Origin: F23-B02 sp963650165
Lineage (GTDB): Bacteria; Bacillota; Clostridia; Oscillospirales; Oscillospiraceae
Assembly (NCBI GenBank): GCA_963650165.1
Contig: CAVJKX010000009.1
Span: 9,822 to 73,821, forward strand
DNA length: 64,000 bases
Reading direction: 5' to 3'
The notes under the pieces were generated by a model. The model searched no databases and had not been told where the DNA came from. It saw nothing but the letters and a program-made list of their open reading frames with translations. Positions 48,272-56,446 of the stretch are shown here, one piece after another. Numbering within the stretch: position 1 is the stretch's first letter; each line of letters opens with the position of its first letter. The position numbers and the translations under genes were made by a program.

Positions 48272-49581
48272 CAAACGATAAGCTCCCCGAAAAACTCATA
48301 TCCGCACTCGGAACGGCGGCGCTGGCGGCGGTGTTTGCCGTCTGGTGCGCCGGCAGCAGCTACGGCGCGGCGGGCTATGCCGCGGCTGTGCTCAGCGCGC
48401 TGCTTATGCTCACGCTCTGTCTGCGCTTTGTGCCCCCGTGCTGCGCTTTTTGGCGAAAAAACGGGCCGGAAACGCTCGGTGAAGCCGACGGCAGCGTGTG
48501 TGCGAAAATTTTTGCGCTCATGCTCGTTTGGGATGCTGGCATACTCGTCCTCGGCTATGTGCTGCGCAGAATGCTCGGCTATGACGAGTCTGCGGGCGGG
48601 TATATAAGCTTCTGGCTGTGCACCGACAGTCAGCATTACATGGATATTGCGCGCGACTGGTACCTGTCCGAGGGCGAGTGGGACAGGCTCGTGCAGCTCG
48701 TGTTCCTGCCGGGCTACCCCGTCGCCGTGCGGATAGTGTCGTACCTGACCGGCAGCGAGCTCACCGCCGGACTTTTAGTCTCGGCGCTGTGCTTTTCCGG
48801 CTCCGGCGTGATGCTCTACAGGCTCCTGTGCCTTGATACCGACGGCGAGACGGCTCTGCGCGCGGTGAAGCTCTTTGCCCTGTGCCCGGCGGCGTTTTTC
48901 TTTGCCGCGCCCATGTCGGAGAGCCTTTTCGTGCTGTGCACCCTGTCCTGCCTGTACCTGATCCGGCGCGGCAGGCTCGTCTCCGGCAGCCTTATAGGTG
49001 CGTATGCCGCCTTCACGCGCTCGCCGGGACTTATCCTCATCGTGCCGATACTGTTCGAGCTCGTGCACAGACGCGCAAGGGCGCGGGAGTATCTGACGCT
49101 CATCGTCGTGCCGCTCGGCTTTGCTGCCTACTGCCTTATAAACTACACGGTAGCGGGCGACGCGTTCAAGTTCATGGAATATCAGCGCGTGCACTGGTAC
49201 CAGCAGCTCGGCTGGTTTTTCAACACCGCCGCATATCAGACCGAAAACGCCGTTTCCGCGGCGGGGGAGAGCGCTGCGCTGCTTTGGGGCCTGTGGCTGC
49301 CGAACCTGCTGGCGCAGCTGGGAGCGCTGTGCATAATGATCTGCGCGGCAAAGCGCCTGCGCGCATCATACACGGCGTATTTTATCGCAAGCTTTGTCGT
49401 CACTATCGGCGCGACCTGGCTGCTGAGCGCACCGAGATATCTGGCGGCGGTGTTCACGCTTCCGGCGGCGGAGGCCGCCCTGAGCGGCCGAAAAAGCGCG
49501 GAGCATGTCTTTACGGCGATAAGCGTTCTGCTCTTTGCCGCGTATTTCACCGCTTTTTTACTCCGCTGGCAGGTTTGGTAA
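48268..49581 (+). CDS. GT-C glycosyltransferase, mannosyltransferase-like (PIG-V-related)
   Basis: 437 residues with 10-11 membrane segments. The first extracytoplasmic loop holds FWLCTDSQHYMDIARDWY, with the Asp and His expected of lipid-linked-sugar GT-C enzymes, then FLPGYPVAVRIV and SESLFVLCTLSCLYLIRRGR, a block seen in bacterial PIG-V/mannosyltransferase relatives. It should transfer a sugar from a polyprenyl-phosphate donor outside the membrane. Donor and acceptor cannot be read. ATGA overlap with the upstream gene. Confidence 0.78.
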   Translation: MTNDKLPEKLISALGTAALAAVFAVWCAGSSYGAAGYAAAVLSALLMLTLCLRFVPPCCAFWRKNGPETLGEADGSVCAKIFALMLVWDAGILVLGYVLRRMLGYDESAGGYISFWLCTDSQHYMDIARDWYLSEGEWDRLVQLVFLPGYPVAVRIVSYLTGSELTAGLLVSALCFSGSGVMLYRLLCLDTDGETALRAVKLFALCPAAFFFAAPMSESLFVLCTLSCLYLIRRGRLVSGSLIGAYAAFTRSPGLILIVPILFELVHRRARAREYLTLIVVPLGFAAYCLINYTVAGDAFKFMEYQRVHWYQQLGWFFNTAAYQTENAVSAAGESAALLWGLWLPNLLAQLGALCIMICAAKRLRASYTAYFIASFVVTIGATWLLSAPRYLAAVFTLPAAEAALSGRKSAEHVFTAISVLLFAAYFTAFLLRWQVW

Positions 49582-49601
49582 AAAATTAGCACAAATTTTT
49601 C

Positions 49602-49630
49602 TTGTATTATCAAACTGCTTGTGTTATAGT
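49602..49630 (+). promoter_or_regulatory. Promoter of secG
   Basis: TTGTAT, 17 bases, TATAGT (49625-49630). Confidence 0.7.
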
Positions 49631-49670
49631 AGTTAGGCTAATACGATAAAATCGAAAGGATCGAATATAA

Positions 49671-49907
49671 ATGAGCGCTCTTAAACTTATTCTTACAATT
49701 CTTCAGCTTCTGTCCGGCCTCGCCGTAACCGTCGTCGTTCTTCTCCAGAGCGGCAAGAGCGCGGGCCTTTCCGGCGCTATCGCCGGCGGTGCGGAAACCT
49801 TCCTGAGCAAGGGCAAGGCAAAGTCCCTGGACGCAAAGCTCGCAAAGGCCACCAAGTGGTTTGCGATAGTTTTCGTTATCCTCACTCTCGTACTGAACCT
49901 CATCTGA
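49671..49907 (+). CDS. secG: Protein translocase subunit SecG
   Basis: 78 residues, two membrane helices (about 4-24 and 58-77) linked by a Gly/Ser/Lys loop: VVLLQSGKSAGLSGAIAGGA, then FLSKGKAKSLDAKL. This is the standard SecG pattern (LLQ, then GLSG and GGA). Own promoter and a weak terminator. Confidence 0.95.
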   Translation: MSALKLILTILQLLSGLAVTVVVLLQSGKSAGLSGAIAGGAETFLSKGKAKSLDAKLAKATKWFAIVFVILTLVLNLI

Positions 49908-49931
49908 TAACGGCAAAAAATCCGAAAAGGC

Positions 49932-49961
49932 ATGGCGCGGTCATTCTGACTGCGCCATTTT
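49932..49961 (+). terminator. Weak terminator after secG
   Basis: ATGGCGC / GCGCCAT with a short inner GTCA/TGAC pairing, then TTTTAC. Confidence 0.6.
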
Positions 49962-49967
49962 ACTGAC

Positions 49968-50666
49968 ATGAAGAGAAAAGTTGAGCTAAAAGAGATACTG
50001 CGCGGGATAAAGGCGGCGTTTCCGTATACGCTGCCGATATTTTTCGGCTGGATATTCGTTGCGCTGACCTACGGCGTCCTGATGGAGGAGCTCGGCTACG
50101 GGCCTCTGTGGACGCTGCTGTTTTCGCTCATATGCGTCTGCGGCGGAATGCAGATAGCGGCGGTGCCGATGATGGCGGCGGGCTTTGACCCGGTGCAGAT
50201 GTTCATCATGAGCTATTTCGTCAATTTCCGGCACACCTTTTACGGGCTCGCGCTGCTTGAAAAGTATAAGGACACGCAGCCGTTCAAGCCCTTTCTCATC
50301 CATGCGCTTGCCGACGAGATGTTTTCCGTGGCCGCATCGACCGACCCTCCGGAGGGCATGGAGCGCCGATACTTTTACTTCGGCCAGACCCTGCTCCTGT
50401 GGCTGTACTGGGCGGGGCTCACGGCCGTCGGCGGTCTGCTCGGCAGAGTGATCACCTTCGACACGACGGGGCTCGATTTTGCGCTCAACGCTCTGTTTAC
50501 GGTGTTTTTCCTACAGCAGTGGAAGGATAAGAGCAAGCGCCCTGCCTGCCTTATCGGCGTTGCCGTCACGCTCGCCGCGCGCCTTATCTTCGGCCCGACG
50601 GTGTTCCTTATCCCGGCGCTTATCGCCATGCTGCTTATCTTTTGGCTGGGGAGGAACAGACTGTGA
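49968..50666 (+). CDS. azlC: Branched-chain amino-acid exporter large subunit AzlC
   Basis: 232 residues, about 7-8 membrane segments. AFPYTLPIFFGWIFVALTYG, CGGMQIAAVPMMAAGFDP and NFRHTFYGLALL (with the conserved Arg-His) are typical AzlC blocks. Forms a permease with AzlD that exports Leu/Ile/Val-type amino acids. GTGA overlap with azlD. Confidence 0.93.
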   Translation: MKRKVELKEILRGIKAAFPYTLPIFFGWIFVALTYGVLMEELGYGPLWTLLFSLICVCGGMQIAAVPMMAAGFDPVQMFIMSYFVNFRHTFYGLALLEKYKDTQPFKPFLIHALADEMFSVAASTDPPEGMERRYFYFGQTLLLWLYWAGLTAVGGLLGRVITFDTTGLDFALNALFTVFFLQQWKDKSKRPACLIGVAVTLAARLIFGPTVFLIPALIAMLLIFWLGRNRL

Positions 50667-50995
50667 AGCTCAGTGTTATTCAGACTATTATAATCATCCT
50701 CGCCATATCGGCCGGTGCGCAGATATCGCGCTGGCTGCCGTTCCTGGCCTTTTCGGGAAAGAAGGAGACACCGCAGTTCGTAAAATATCTCGGCCGCGTG
50801 CTGCCGCCCGCGCTCATGGGGCTGCTGGTGGTCTACTGCTTTAAAAATACGCCCGTACTTACAGGTTCGCACGGCGTTCCTGAGCTTATTGCGACGCTTT
50901 TCGTCGTTTTGAGCTACGAATGGAAGGAAAACCTGCTGCTCTCCGTCGGCGGAGGCACGGTGGTTTACATGCTGCTCGTGCAGTTCGTTTTTTAA
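50663..50995 (+). CDS. azlD: Branched-chain amino-acid exporter small subunit AzlD
   Basis: 110 residues with 4 membrane helices. ISRWLPFLAFSGKKETPQFV and LPPALMGLLVVYCF are the standard AzlD signature. The GTG at 50663 overlapping the azlC stop is chosen because GGAGGA lies 7 bases before it; an upstream in-frame TTG is too near the RBS. Confidence 0.92.
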   Translation: MKLSVIQTIIIILAISAGAQISRWLPFLAFSGKKETPQFVKYLGRVLPPALMGLLVVYCFKNTPVLTGSHGVPELIATLFVVLSYEWKENLLLSVGGGTVVYMLLVQFVF

Positions 50996-51010
50996 AAGTT
51001 TACAATTTGG

Positions 51011-51044
51011 ACAGACCGCCGTGGCTATTCGGCGGTCTGTTTTC
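51011..51044 (+). terminator. Terminator of azlCD
   Basis: ACAGACCGCCG / CGGCGGTCTGT with an 8-base loop and TTTTC. Confidence 0.9.
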
Positions 51045-51073
51045 TTGCAAAGGCGGACACAAAATGGTATAAT
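51045..51073 (+). promoter_or_regulatory. Consensus sigma-A promoter of glmS
   Basis: TTGCAA (51045-51050), 17 bases, TATAAT (51068-51073). Transcription should begin near 51080, leaving a leader of only about 40 bases. Confidence 0.85.
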
Positions 51074-51118
51074 GCTATTCAATAATCTGAAATATTTATC
51101 CGAAAGGAACTTTTGCTT

Positions 51119-52957
51119 ATGTGCGGAATAGTTGGCTTTGTAGGAAGCGAGCAGGCAGCACCCATACTGCTCGACGGACTGGAAAGACTGGAATACCGCG
51201 GCTATGACTCCGCAGGTATCGCGGTCCTGTCACCGGAAAAGAAGCTTCAGCTCAAAAAATCCAAGGGCCGCCTTCAGGTGCTCCGGGATATGATCCAGGG
51301 CGGCAAGAGCATCGAAGGCTGCATCGGCATCGGCCACACGCGCTGGGCCACGCACGGCGAGCCCAATGACATAAACGCCCATCCCCATCTGAGCGGCGAC
51401 GGCAAGATAGCGATCGTGCACAACGGCATAATCGAAAACTACGTCGAGCTGCGCGACTTTCTCGTTTCGCAGGGCTACAGCTTCGTGTCGGAGACCGACA
51501 CAGAGGTCGTGGCGCAGCTTGTCGCGTTTTACTATGCCGAGTGCGGCGATGCGCTCGAGGCCGTGTTCCGCGTGCTGCGCCGCATCGAGGGCGCCTACGC
51601 GCTGGGCATACTGTGCGTTGACGAGCCCGAGCACTTCATCGCCGCGCGCAAGGACGCGCCGCTGCTCATCGGCTACGGCGAGGGCAGCAACTACATAGCA
51701 AGCGACGTGACTGCCATCATAAAGCACACGCGCGACGTGTCGTACATGGAAGACGGCGAGGTCGCCGTCGTATCCGCGGACGGCGTGCAGTTTTACAACG
51801 CCATGGAGCAGCCCATCGAGAAGGAGCATCACACGATCGACTGGGACGTTTCCGCGGCCGAAAAGGGCGGCTATGCCCACTTCATGCTCAAGGAGATCAT
51901 GGAGCAGCCCGAGGCCATACGCAAAACGGCCTTCAGCCGCATCCGCGATAACCGCATCGTGTTCGAGGATCTCAAGTTCACCGCCGGGCAGATAAAGGAT
52001 GTCAGCCGCATATTCATAATTGCCTGCGGCTCGTCATATCATGTCGGTGTGGTGGGCAAGTATAATCTCGAGCGGCTCATGCGCAAGCCGGTCGAGGTCT
52101 GCCTCGCTTCGGAATTCCGTTACTGCGATCCGCTTGTCGATGACAGGACCCTCGTGATCGTCATCAGCCAGTCGGGTGAAACGCTCGATACGATGGCGGC
52201 TCTGCGCGAGGCAAAGGCGAGAGGCGCACACATACTTTCGATAGTAAACGTCGTCGGAAGCTCCATAGCGCGGGAGTCGGACGATGTGCTCTACACCTGG
52301 GCGGGACCCGAGATCGCCGTCGCAACGACCAAGGCGTACAGTACGCAGCTCGTGCTGCTGGATATGCTGGGCCTGTACTTTGCCGACGCTCTCGGCACGG
52401 TCAGCGCGGAGCAGTACGCCGAGATAATCGAAGAGATACTGCGCCTGCCGGGCAAGATGGAGCAGATGCTCGAGAATATCGAGGATATAAAGCACTTCGC
52501 GTCCAATTACTTCAACCACAGCTCCGTGTTCTTCATCGGCCGCAACCTCGACTATGCCATGGGACTTGAGGGCTCCCTGAAGCTCAAGGAGATATCCTAC
52601 ATCCACTCCGAGGCATACGCGTCGGGCGAGCTCAAGCACGGAACGATCTCGCTTATCGAGGACGGAACGCTCGTTATCGCCCTCGGCACATACGAGCCGC
52701 TGTTTGACAAGGCGATGAGCAACGTCGTCGAGGTCCAGGCGCGCGGCGCAGATGTGCTCGCGCTCACGACCGAGAACAATGTTTCCGAGATGAAAAAGAC
52801 CGTGGAGAACGTCATGTCCGTTCCCGAGACACACACGATACTTCAGCCTTCTCTGGGCGTTGTGCCGCTCCAGCTCTTTGCGTACTATGTTGCGCTGCTG
52901 CGCGGCTGCGATATCGATAAGCCCAGAAATCTTGCAAAGTCGGTGACTGTCGAATAA
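51119..52957 (+). CDS. glmS: Glutamine-fructose-6-phosphate aminotransferase (isomerising)
   Basis: 612 residues. Makes glucosamine-6-phosphate for cell-wall precursors. N-terminal glutaminase: MCGIVGFVG with Cys1 as nucleophile after Met removal, TRWATHGEPNDINAHPH, VHNGIIENY. Two SIS sugar domains: CGSSYHVG and ISQSGETLDT; the C-terminus KPRNLAKSVTVE is diagnostic. The ATG at 51119 is required to place the catalytic Cys second. The promoter is only about 40 bases from the start, so no glmS ribozyme fits upstream. Confidence 0.97.
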   Translation: MCGIVGFVGSEQAAPILLDGLERLEYRGYDSAGIAVLSPEKKLQLKKSKGRLQVLRDMIQGGKSIEGCIGIGHTRWATHGEPNDINAHPHLSGDGKIAIVHNGIIENYVELRDFLVSQGYSFVSETDTEVVAQLVAFYYAECGDALEAVFRVLRRIEGAYALGILCVDEPEHFIAARKDAPLLIGYGEGSNYIASDVTAIIKHTRDVSYMEDGEVAVVSADGVQFYNAMEQPIEKEHHTIDWDVSAAEKGGYAHFMLKEIMEQPEAIRKTAFSRIRDNRIVFEDLKFTAGQIKDVSRIFIIACGSSYHVGVVGKYNLERLMRKPVEVCLASEFRYCDPLVDDRTLVIVISQSGETLDTMAALREAKARGAHILSIVNVVGSSIARESDDVLYTWAGPEIAVATTKAYSTQLVLLDMLGLYFADALGTVSAEQYAEIIEEILRLPGKMEQMLENIEDIKHFASNYFNHSSVFFIGRNLDYAMGLEGSLKLKEISYIHSEAYASGELKHGTISLIEDGTLVIALGTYEPLFDKAMSNVVEVQARGADVLALTTENNVSEMKKTVENVMSVPETHTILQPSLGVVPLQLFAYYVALLRGCDIDKPRNLAKSVTVE

Positions 52958-52969
52958 TTGAAAAAGCTC

Positions 52970-54298
52970 ATGATATTTTTTGCGTGCGTGGCCTGTAAGG
53001 CCACGCATTGCTTGTTGCGCCTGTTTAAGCTCGGCGCGACCTCGCTCCCCGGAGCGCTGGCACTGAAGATATGCCCCGATGTCCTCGCTTTTGCCGCAAA
53101 AAATGTCGATATAATCGCCGTTACGGGGACAAACGGCAAAACCACCTCCTGCCGCATTGCAGAGCGCGCCCTGCTGGACGCAGGAAGGCGCGTGTGCGCA
53201 AACCGCTCGGGCGCAAACCTCATGCCGGGCATCACGGCGGCGCTCATCTTAAATCTGCGTCTCACGGGCGGCATCAAATGCGAAAGCGCCGTCATAGAGT
53301 GCGACGAGGCCGCATGCAGGCTCGTCCTCGGCAGGATCAGGCCGCGTGTGCTGCTGGTAACGAACCTCTTCCGCGATCAGCTCGACCGCTACGGTGCGCT
53401 CACGCGCCCGCGCGACTGCATAGCCGAGGGGCTGCGCTCATCGCCCGGGACCGCAGCGGTGATAAACGCCGACTGCCCCATGGCCGCGAGCATCGCGCGC
53501 CTGTGTCCGAACGAGAGTGTTTATTACGGCGTGTCCGAGCACAGAAAACCGCGCGTCGGCAGCGGCGAGGACGACCGCTGCCCTGTCTGCGGCAGAGCCC
53601 TGCACTACGGCGGCGTGAGCTACGCGAGCCTCGGCAGCTTTTCCTGTGCCTGCGGATTTTCCCGCCGCTTGCCCGCATTTTACGCAGGATCCGTGCTGCC
53701 CGACGGGAGCTTCGTGCTGCACTCGGGTGACGAAAAAACGCTCTGCACTCCGGCGCTTGCGGGACTTTATAACGTGTATAACGCCGTCGGAGCCGTCGCC
53801 GCCGCCGTAACGGACGGAGTTTGCCCCGACACGGCCGCGGCAGCCGTGAGCGGCTTTGACTGCGGCTTCGGCAGAATGGAGAGCTTCCCGCTCGGAAAGC
53901 GCGGAGCGAAGATGATACTCATAAAAAACACGGCCGCCGCCGACCAGACGATAGGCGAGGTCTGCCGCGCTGAGGGCGGCAAGACCCTTGTGCTTGCCGT
54001 CAACGACCGCACGGCCGACGGAACGGACATATCCTGGCTCGACGAGGCCGATTTCGGCATGCTTTCCCGGCGCGGCGGCGTAAAGCGCGCCTATGTCTGC
54101 GGCGACCGCGCCGATGCGGCAGAAAAAAGGCTGACGCGCGAAAATATACTCTGTAAATCGTGCGGAAACTATGATAAACTTATAGATGCTCTGCGGGATG
54201 AGGAAAACAGCGTGTTCATCCTGCCGACCTACACCGCCATGCTTGAGCTCAGAGCGCGGCTCGTAAAAAGGCTCGGCGGCAAAAACTTCTGGGAATAG
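52970..54298 (+). CDS. murT: Lipid II isoglutaminyl synthase, MurT subunit
   Basis: 442 residues of the Mur ligase superfamily. Walker-type VTGTNGKTTSCRIAE near residue 48, IECDEAACRLVL, VTNLFRDQLDRYG, and the MurT-specific zinc ribbon CPVCGRALHYGG, then CACGFSRR. DUF1727 forms the C-terminal third (NDRTADGTDISWLDEADF, then LPTYTAMLELRARLVKR). In other Firmicutes it needs the GatD amidotransferase to amidate the stem Glu of lipid II; no gatD is adjacent here. ATG 52970 gives the usual N-terminal length; TTG at 52958 is an alternative, and neither has a clear RBS. Confidence 0.9.
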   Translation: MIFFACVACKATHCLLRLFKLGATSLPGALALKICPDVLAFAAKNVDIIAVTGTNGKTTSCRIAERALLDAGRRVCANRSGANLMPGITAALILNLRLTGGIKCESAVIECDEAACRLVLGRIRPRVLLVTNLFRDQLDRYGALTRPRDCIAEGLRSSPGTAAVINADCPMAASIARLCPNESVYYGVSEHRKPRVGSGEDDRCPVCGRALHYGGVSYASLGSFSCACGFSRRLPAFYAGSVLPDGSFVLHSGDEKTLCTPALAGLYNVYNAVGAVAAAVTDGVCPDTAAAAVSGFDCGFGRMESFPLGKRGAKMILIKNTAAADQTIGEVCRAEGGKTLVLAVNDRTADGTDISWLDEADFGMLSRRGGVKRAYVCGDRADAAEKRLTRENILCKSCGNYDKLIDALRDEENSVFILPTYTAMLELRARLVKRLGGKNFWE

Positions 54299-54312
54299 AC
54301 GAGGACTTACGA

Positions 54313-55581
54313 ATGATACGTTTTTATAACGGCAGGGTGCTGCTCTTTGCGCCGGAGGCCGAGATATCCGAGACCGAGGTGTGGACCGACGGCGGAGAGA
54401 TATGCCATGTGGGCGCCGCGCCGGAGACGCTGCCGCAGTTCGAGCGTGAGATCGACCTTCGCGGCGATCTGCTCATTCCGGGCTTTAAAAACGCGCACAC
54501 GCACTCGGGCATGACCTTCCTGCGCTCGCTTGCCGACGATATGCCGCTGGACAAATGGCTCAGCGGGCAGGTCTGGCCGAGGGAAGCGCGGCTGAGCCCC
54601 GACGGGCTTTACGTCATGACGCGCCTTGCCGTCATGGAATACCTCACAAGCGGCATAACGAGCTGCTTCGACATGTATTTTCACAACGACGCCTTCGTCT
54701 CCGCCTGCATAGACTCCGGCTTCCGCGCGGTGCTCTGCGGCGATATGAACAACTTCGACAGCGACTATACGCTCCTGGAGGATAAGTTCCTGCGCTACAA
54801 CAAAACGCACGAGCTCATCTCCTACCGTCTCGGCTTTCACGCCGAGTACACGACGAGCATGGAGCGCATGCGCTTCGTGGCGGAGCTCGTTCGGAAATAC
54901 AAAGAGCCCATGTTCGTCCACTCCTCGGAGACGGCCGCCGAGGTGCGCGGCTGCATCGAGCGGCACGGCGCAACGCCGACGGTGCTTTTCGACAGGCTCG
55001 GAATGTACGACTACGGCGGCGGCGCGTTCCACTGCGTGCACATGAGCGGGCAGGACATTGAGATATTCAAAAAGCGCGGCCTGACGGCTGTGCTGAACCC
55101 GGCATCGAACCTCAAGCTTGCAAGCGGCATAGCGCCGGTAAAGCGCTTTCTCGACGAGGGCATAGCCATAGCCATCGGCACCGACGGCGCCGGCTCCAAT
55201 AACGCGCTCGACATGTTCCGCGAGATGTACCTCGTGAGCGTTCTCGCAAAATACCGCGAGAGCGACGCCGCGGCGGTCGATGCGCGGCAGGTGCTCAGAG
55301 CCGCCTGCGTCGGAGGCGCGAGGGCGATGGGACTTGAGTGCTGCGACGGCATCGCTATAGGCAAGAAGGCAGACCTTGCCGTCATCGATCTCAGCCGCCC
55401 CAACATGCGCCCGATAAACAACATCGCAAAGAACCTTGTCTACGCCGGAAGCAAGGAAAACGTGCGCCTTACGATGGTAAACGGCCGCATACTGTACGAA
55501 AACGGCGAGTTCTTCATCGGCGAGGACGCGCAGAAAATATACGACGAAGCGGAAAAGATAATGGAGACGATAAAAAAGTGA
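54313..55581 (+). CDS. Amidohydrolase, MtaD/S-adenosylhomocysteine deaminase-like
   Basis: 422 residues. Metal ligands: NAHTHSG near residue 66, the later His in GLGFHAEY-type RLGFHAEYTTS and HCVHMSG, and Asp in AIGTDGAGSNN. The C-terminal KADLAVIDL closes the beta-sandwich. These are features of the ATZ/TRZ-MtaD group that deaminates adenosyl compounds. Exact substrate unproven. The stop overlaps the PHP gene start by four bases. RBS weak (GAGGAC). Confidence 0.88.
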   Translation: MIRFYNGRVLLFAPEAEISETEVWTDGGEICHVGAAPETLPQFEREIDLRGDLLIPGFKNAHTHSGMTFLRSLADDMPLDKWLSGQVWPREARLSPDGLYVMTRLAVMEYLTSGITSCFDMYFHNDAFVSACIDSGFRAVLCGDMNNFDSDYTLLEDKFLRYNKTHELISYRLGFHAEYTTSMERMRFVAELVRKYKEPMFVHSSETAAEVRGCIERHGATPTVLFDRLGMYDYGGGAFHCVHMSGQDIEIFKKRGLTAVLNPASNLKLASGIAPVKRFLDEGIAIAIGTDGAGSNNALDMFREMYLVSVLAKYRESDAAAVDARQVLRAACVGGARAMGLECCDGIAIGKKADLAVIDLSRPNMRPINNIAKNLVYAGSKENVRLTMVNGRILYENGEFFIGEDAQKIYDEAEKIMETIKK

Positions 55582-56417
55582 GAGAAATTGACCTTCACGT
55601 TCATACGAATATATCCGACGGCTCGGAAACCCCGACGGATACCGTGAGATACGCCCATGAGCTCGGCCTGCGCGCCATTGCGATCACCGACCATGACAGC
55701 GTAAACGGCGTCGCCGAGGCGCGCCGGGCAGGGCAGGAGTACGGCGTCGAGATAGTTCCCGGCATCGAGCTCGGCTGCGGCTGGTACGGCCGGGAGGTGC
55801 ATATGCTCGGCTACGACCTCGATATAAACTCGAAGAAGCTGCCGCCGGTGCTTGACTGGATCGTGCGCGACCGCGACGAGCGCAACAGAAAAATGGTGGA
55901 CATGCTCGAACGCGACGGGATACACATTGACCTCGACAAGCTCCAGGCAAAGCACCCCGGCTCCACCATCGGCAGACCGCACTTCGCGCTGTGCCTTGTC
56001 GAGCAGGGCCTTGCCGAAAGCGTGAAGGACGCGTTTGACAGACTGCTCTACCCCGGCGGCAAGTATTACATACGCCGTCATTTTCTCAGCGTCGAGGAGG
56101 CGGCGGAGCTTATCCGCTCGGCCGGCGGCAGACCCGTTATCGCGCATCCGGGGCAGTACAAGCTCACGCCCGAGCGCTTTACCGAGCTCATGGAGCGCTC
56201 CGTCGCCTGCGGAGTCGCGGGGCTTGAGTGCTATTACTCCGGCTACTCGCCCGAGGTCGTCGCGCAGTATCTCGCAGCCGCGAAAAAATACGGGCTGCGC
56301 CCCACCGCCGGCAGCGACTGGCACGGCAAAAATAAGCCGCATATCCACCTCGGCAGCGGAGTGGACGGTGAGCTCGCCGCCCCCTACGAGCTGCTCGAAA
56401 ACCTCAGAAAGGCATGA
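55578..56417 (+). CDS. PHP domain phosphoesterase
   Basis: 279 residues, start GTG 55578 overlapping the amidohydrolase stop. PHP motifs: IDLHVHTNISDGSETP at the N-terminus, ITDHDSVNG, VPGIELGCG, HVIAHPGQ-like PVIAHPGQYK, and AGSDWHGKN. These bind a three-metal cluster. Relatives hydrolyse 5'-phosphates of nucleotides or 3',5'-bisphosphates (YciV/TrpH type), which would pair with a nucleoside deaminase. That link is inferred. Confidence 0.9.
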   Translation: MREIDLHVHTNISDGSETPTDTVRYAHELGLRAIAITDHDSVNGVAEARRAGQEYGVEIVPGIELGCGWYGREVHMLGYDLDINSKKLPPVLDWIVRDRDERNRKMVDMLERDGIHIDLDKLQAKHPGSTIGRPHFALCLVEQGLAESVKDAFDRLLYPGGKYYIRRHFLSVEEAAELIRSAGGRPVIAHPGQYKLTPERFTELMERSVACGVAGLECYYSGYSPEVVAQYLAAAKKYGLRPTAGSDWHGKNKPHIHLGSGVDGELAAPYELLENLRKA

Positions 56418-56446
56418 AAAAAAGCACCCATTGGGTGCTTTTTTTA
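56418..56446. terminator. Bidirectional terminator between the PHP and ALDH genes
   Basis: AAAAAAAGCACC / GGTGCTTTTTTT with a 5-base loop; T runs both ways. Confidence 0.9.

Noticed and set aside
51045..51118. glmS ribozyme.
   Set aside because: Too little sequence between promoter and ATG and no recognisable core.
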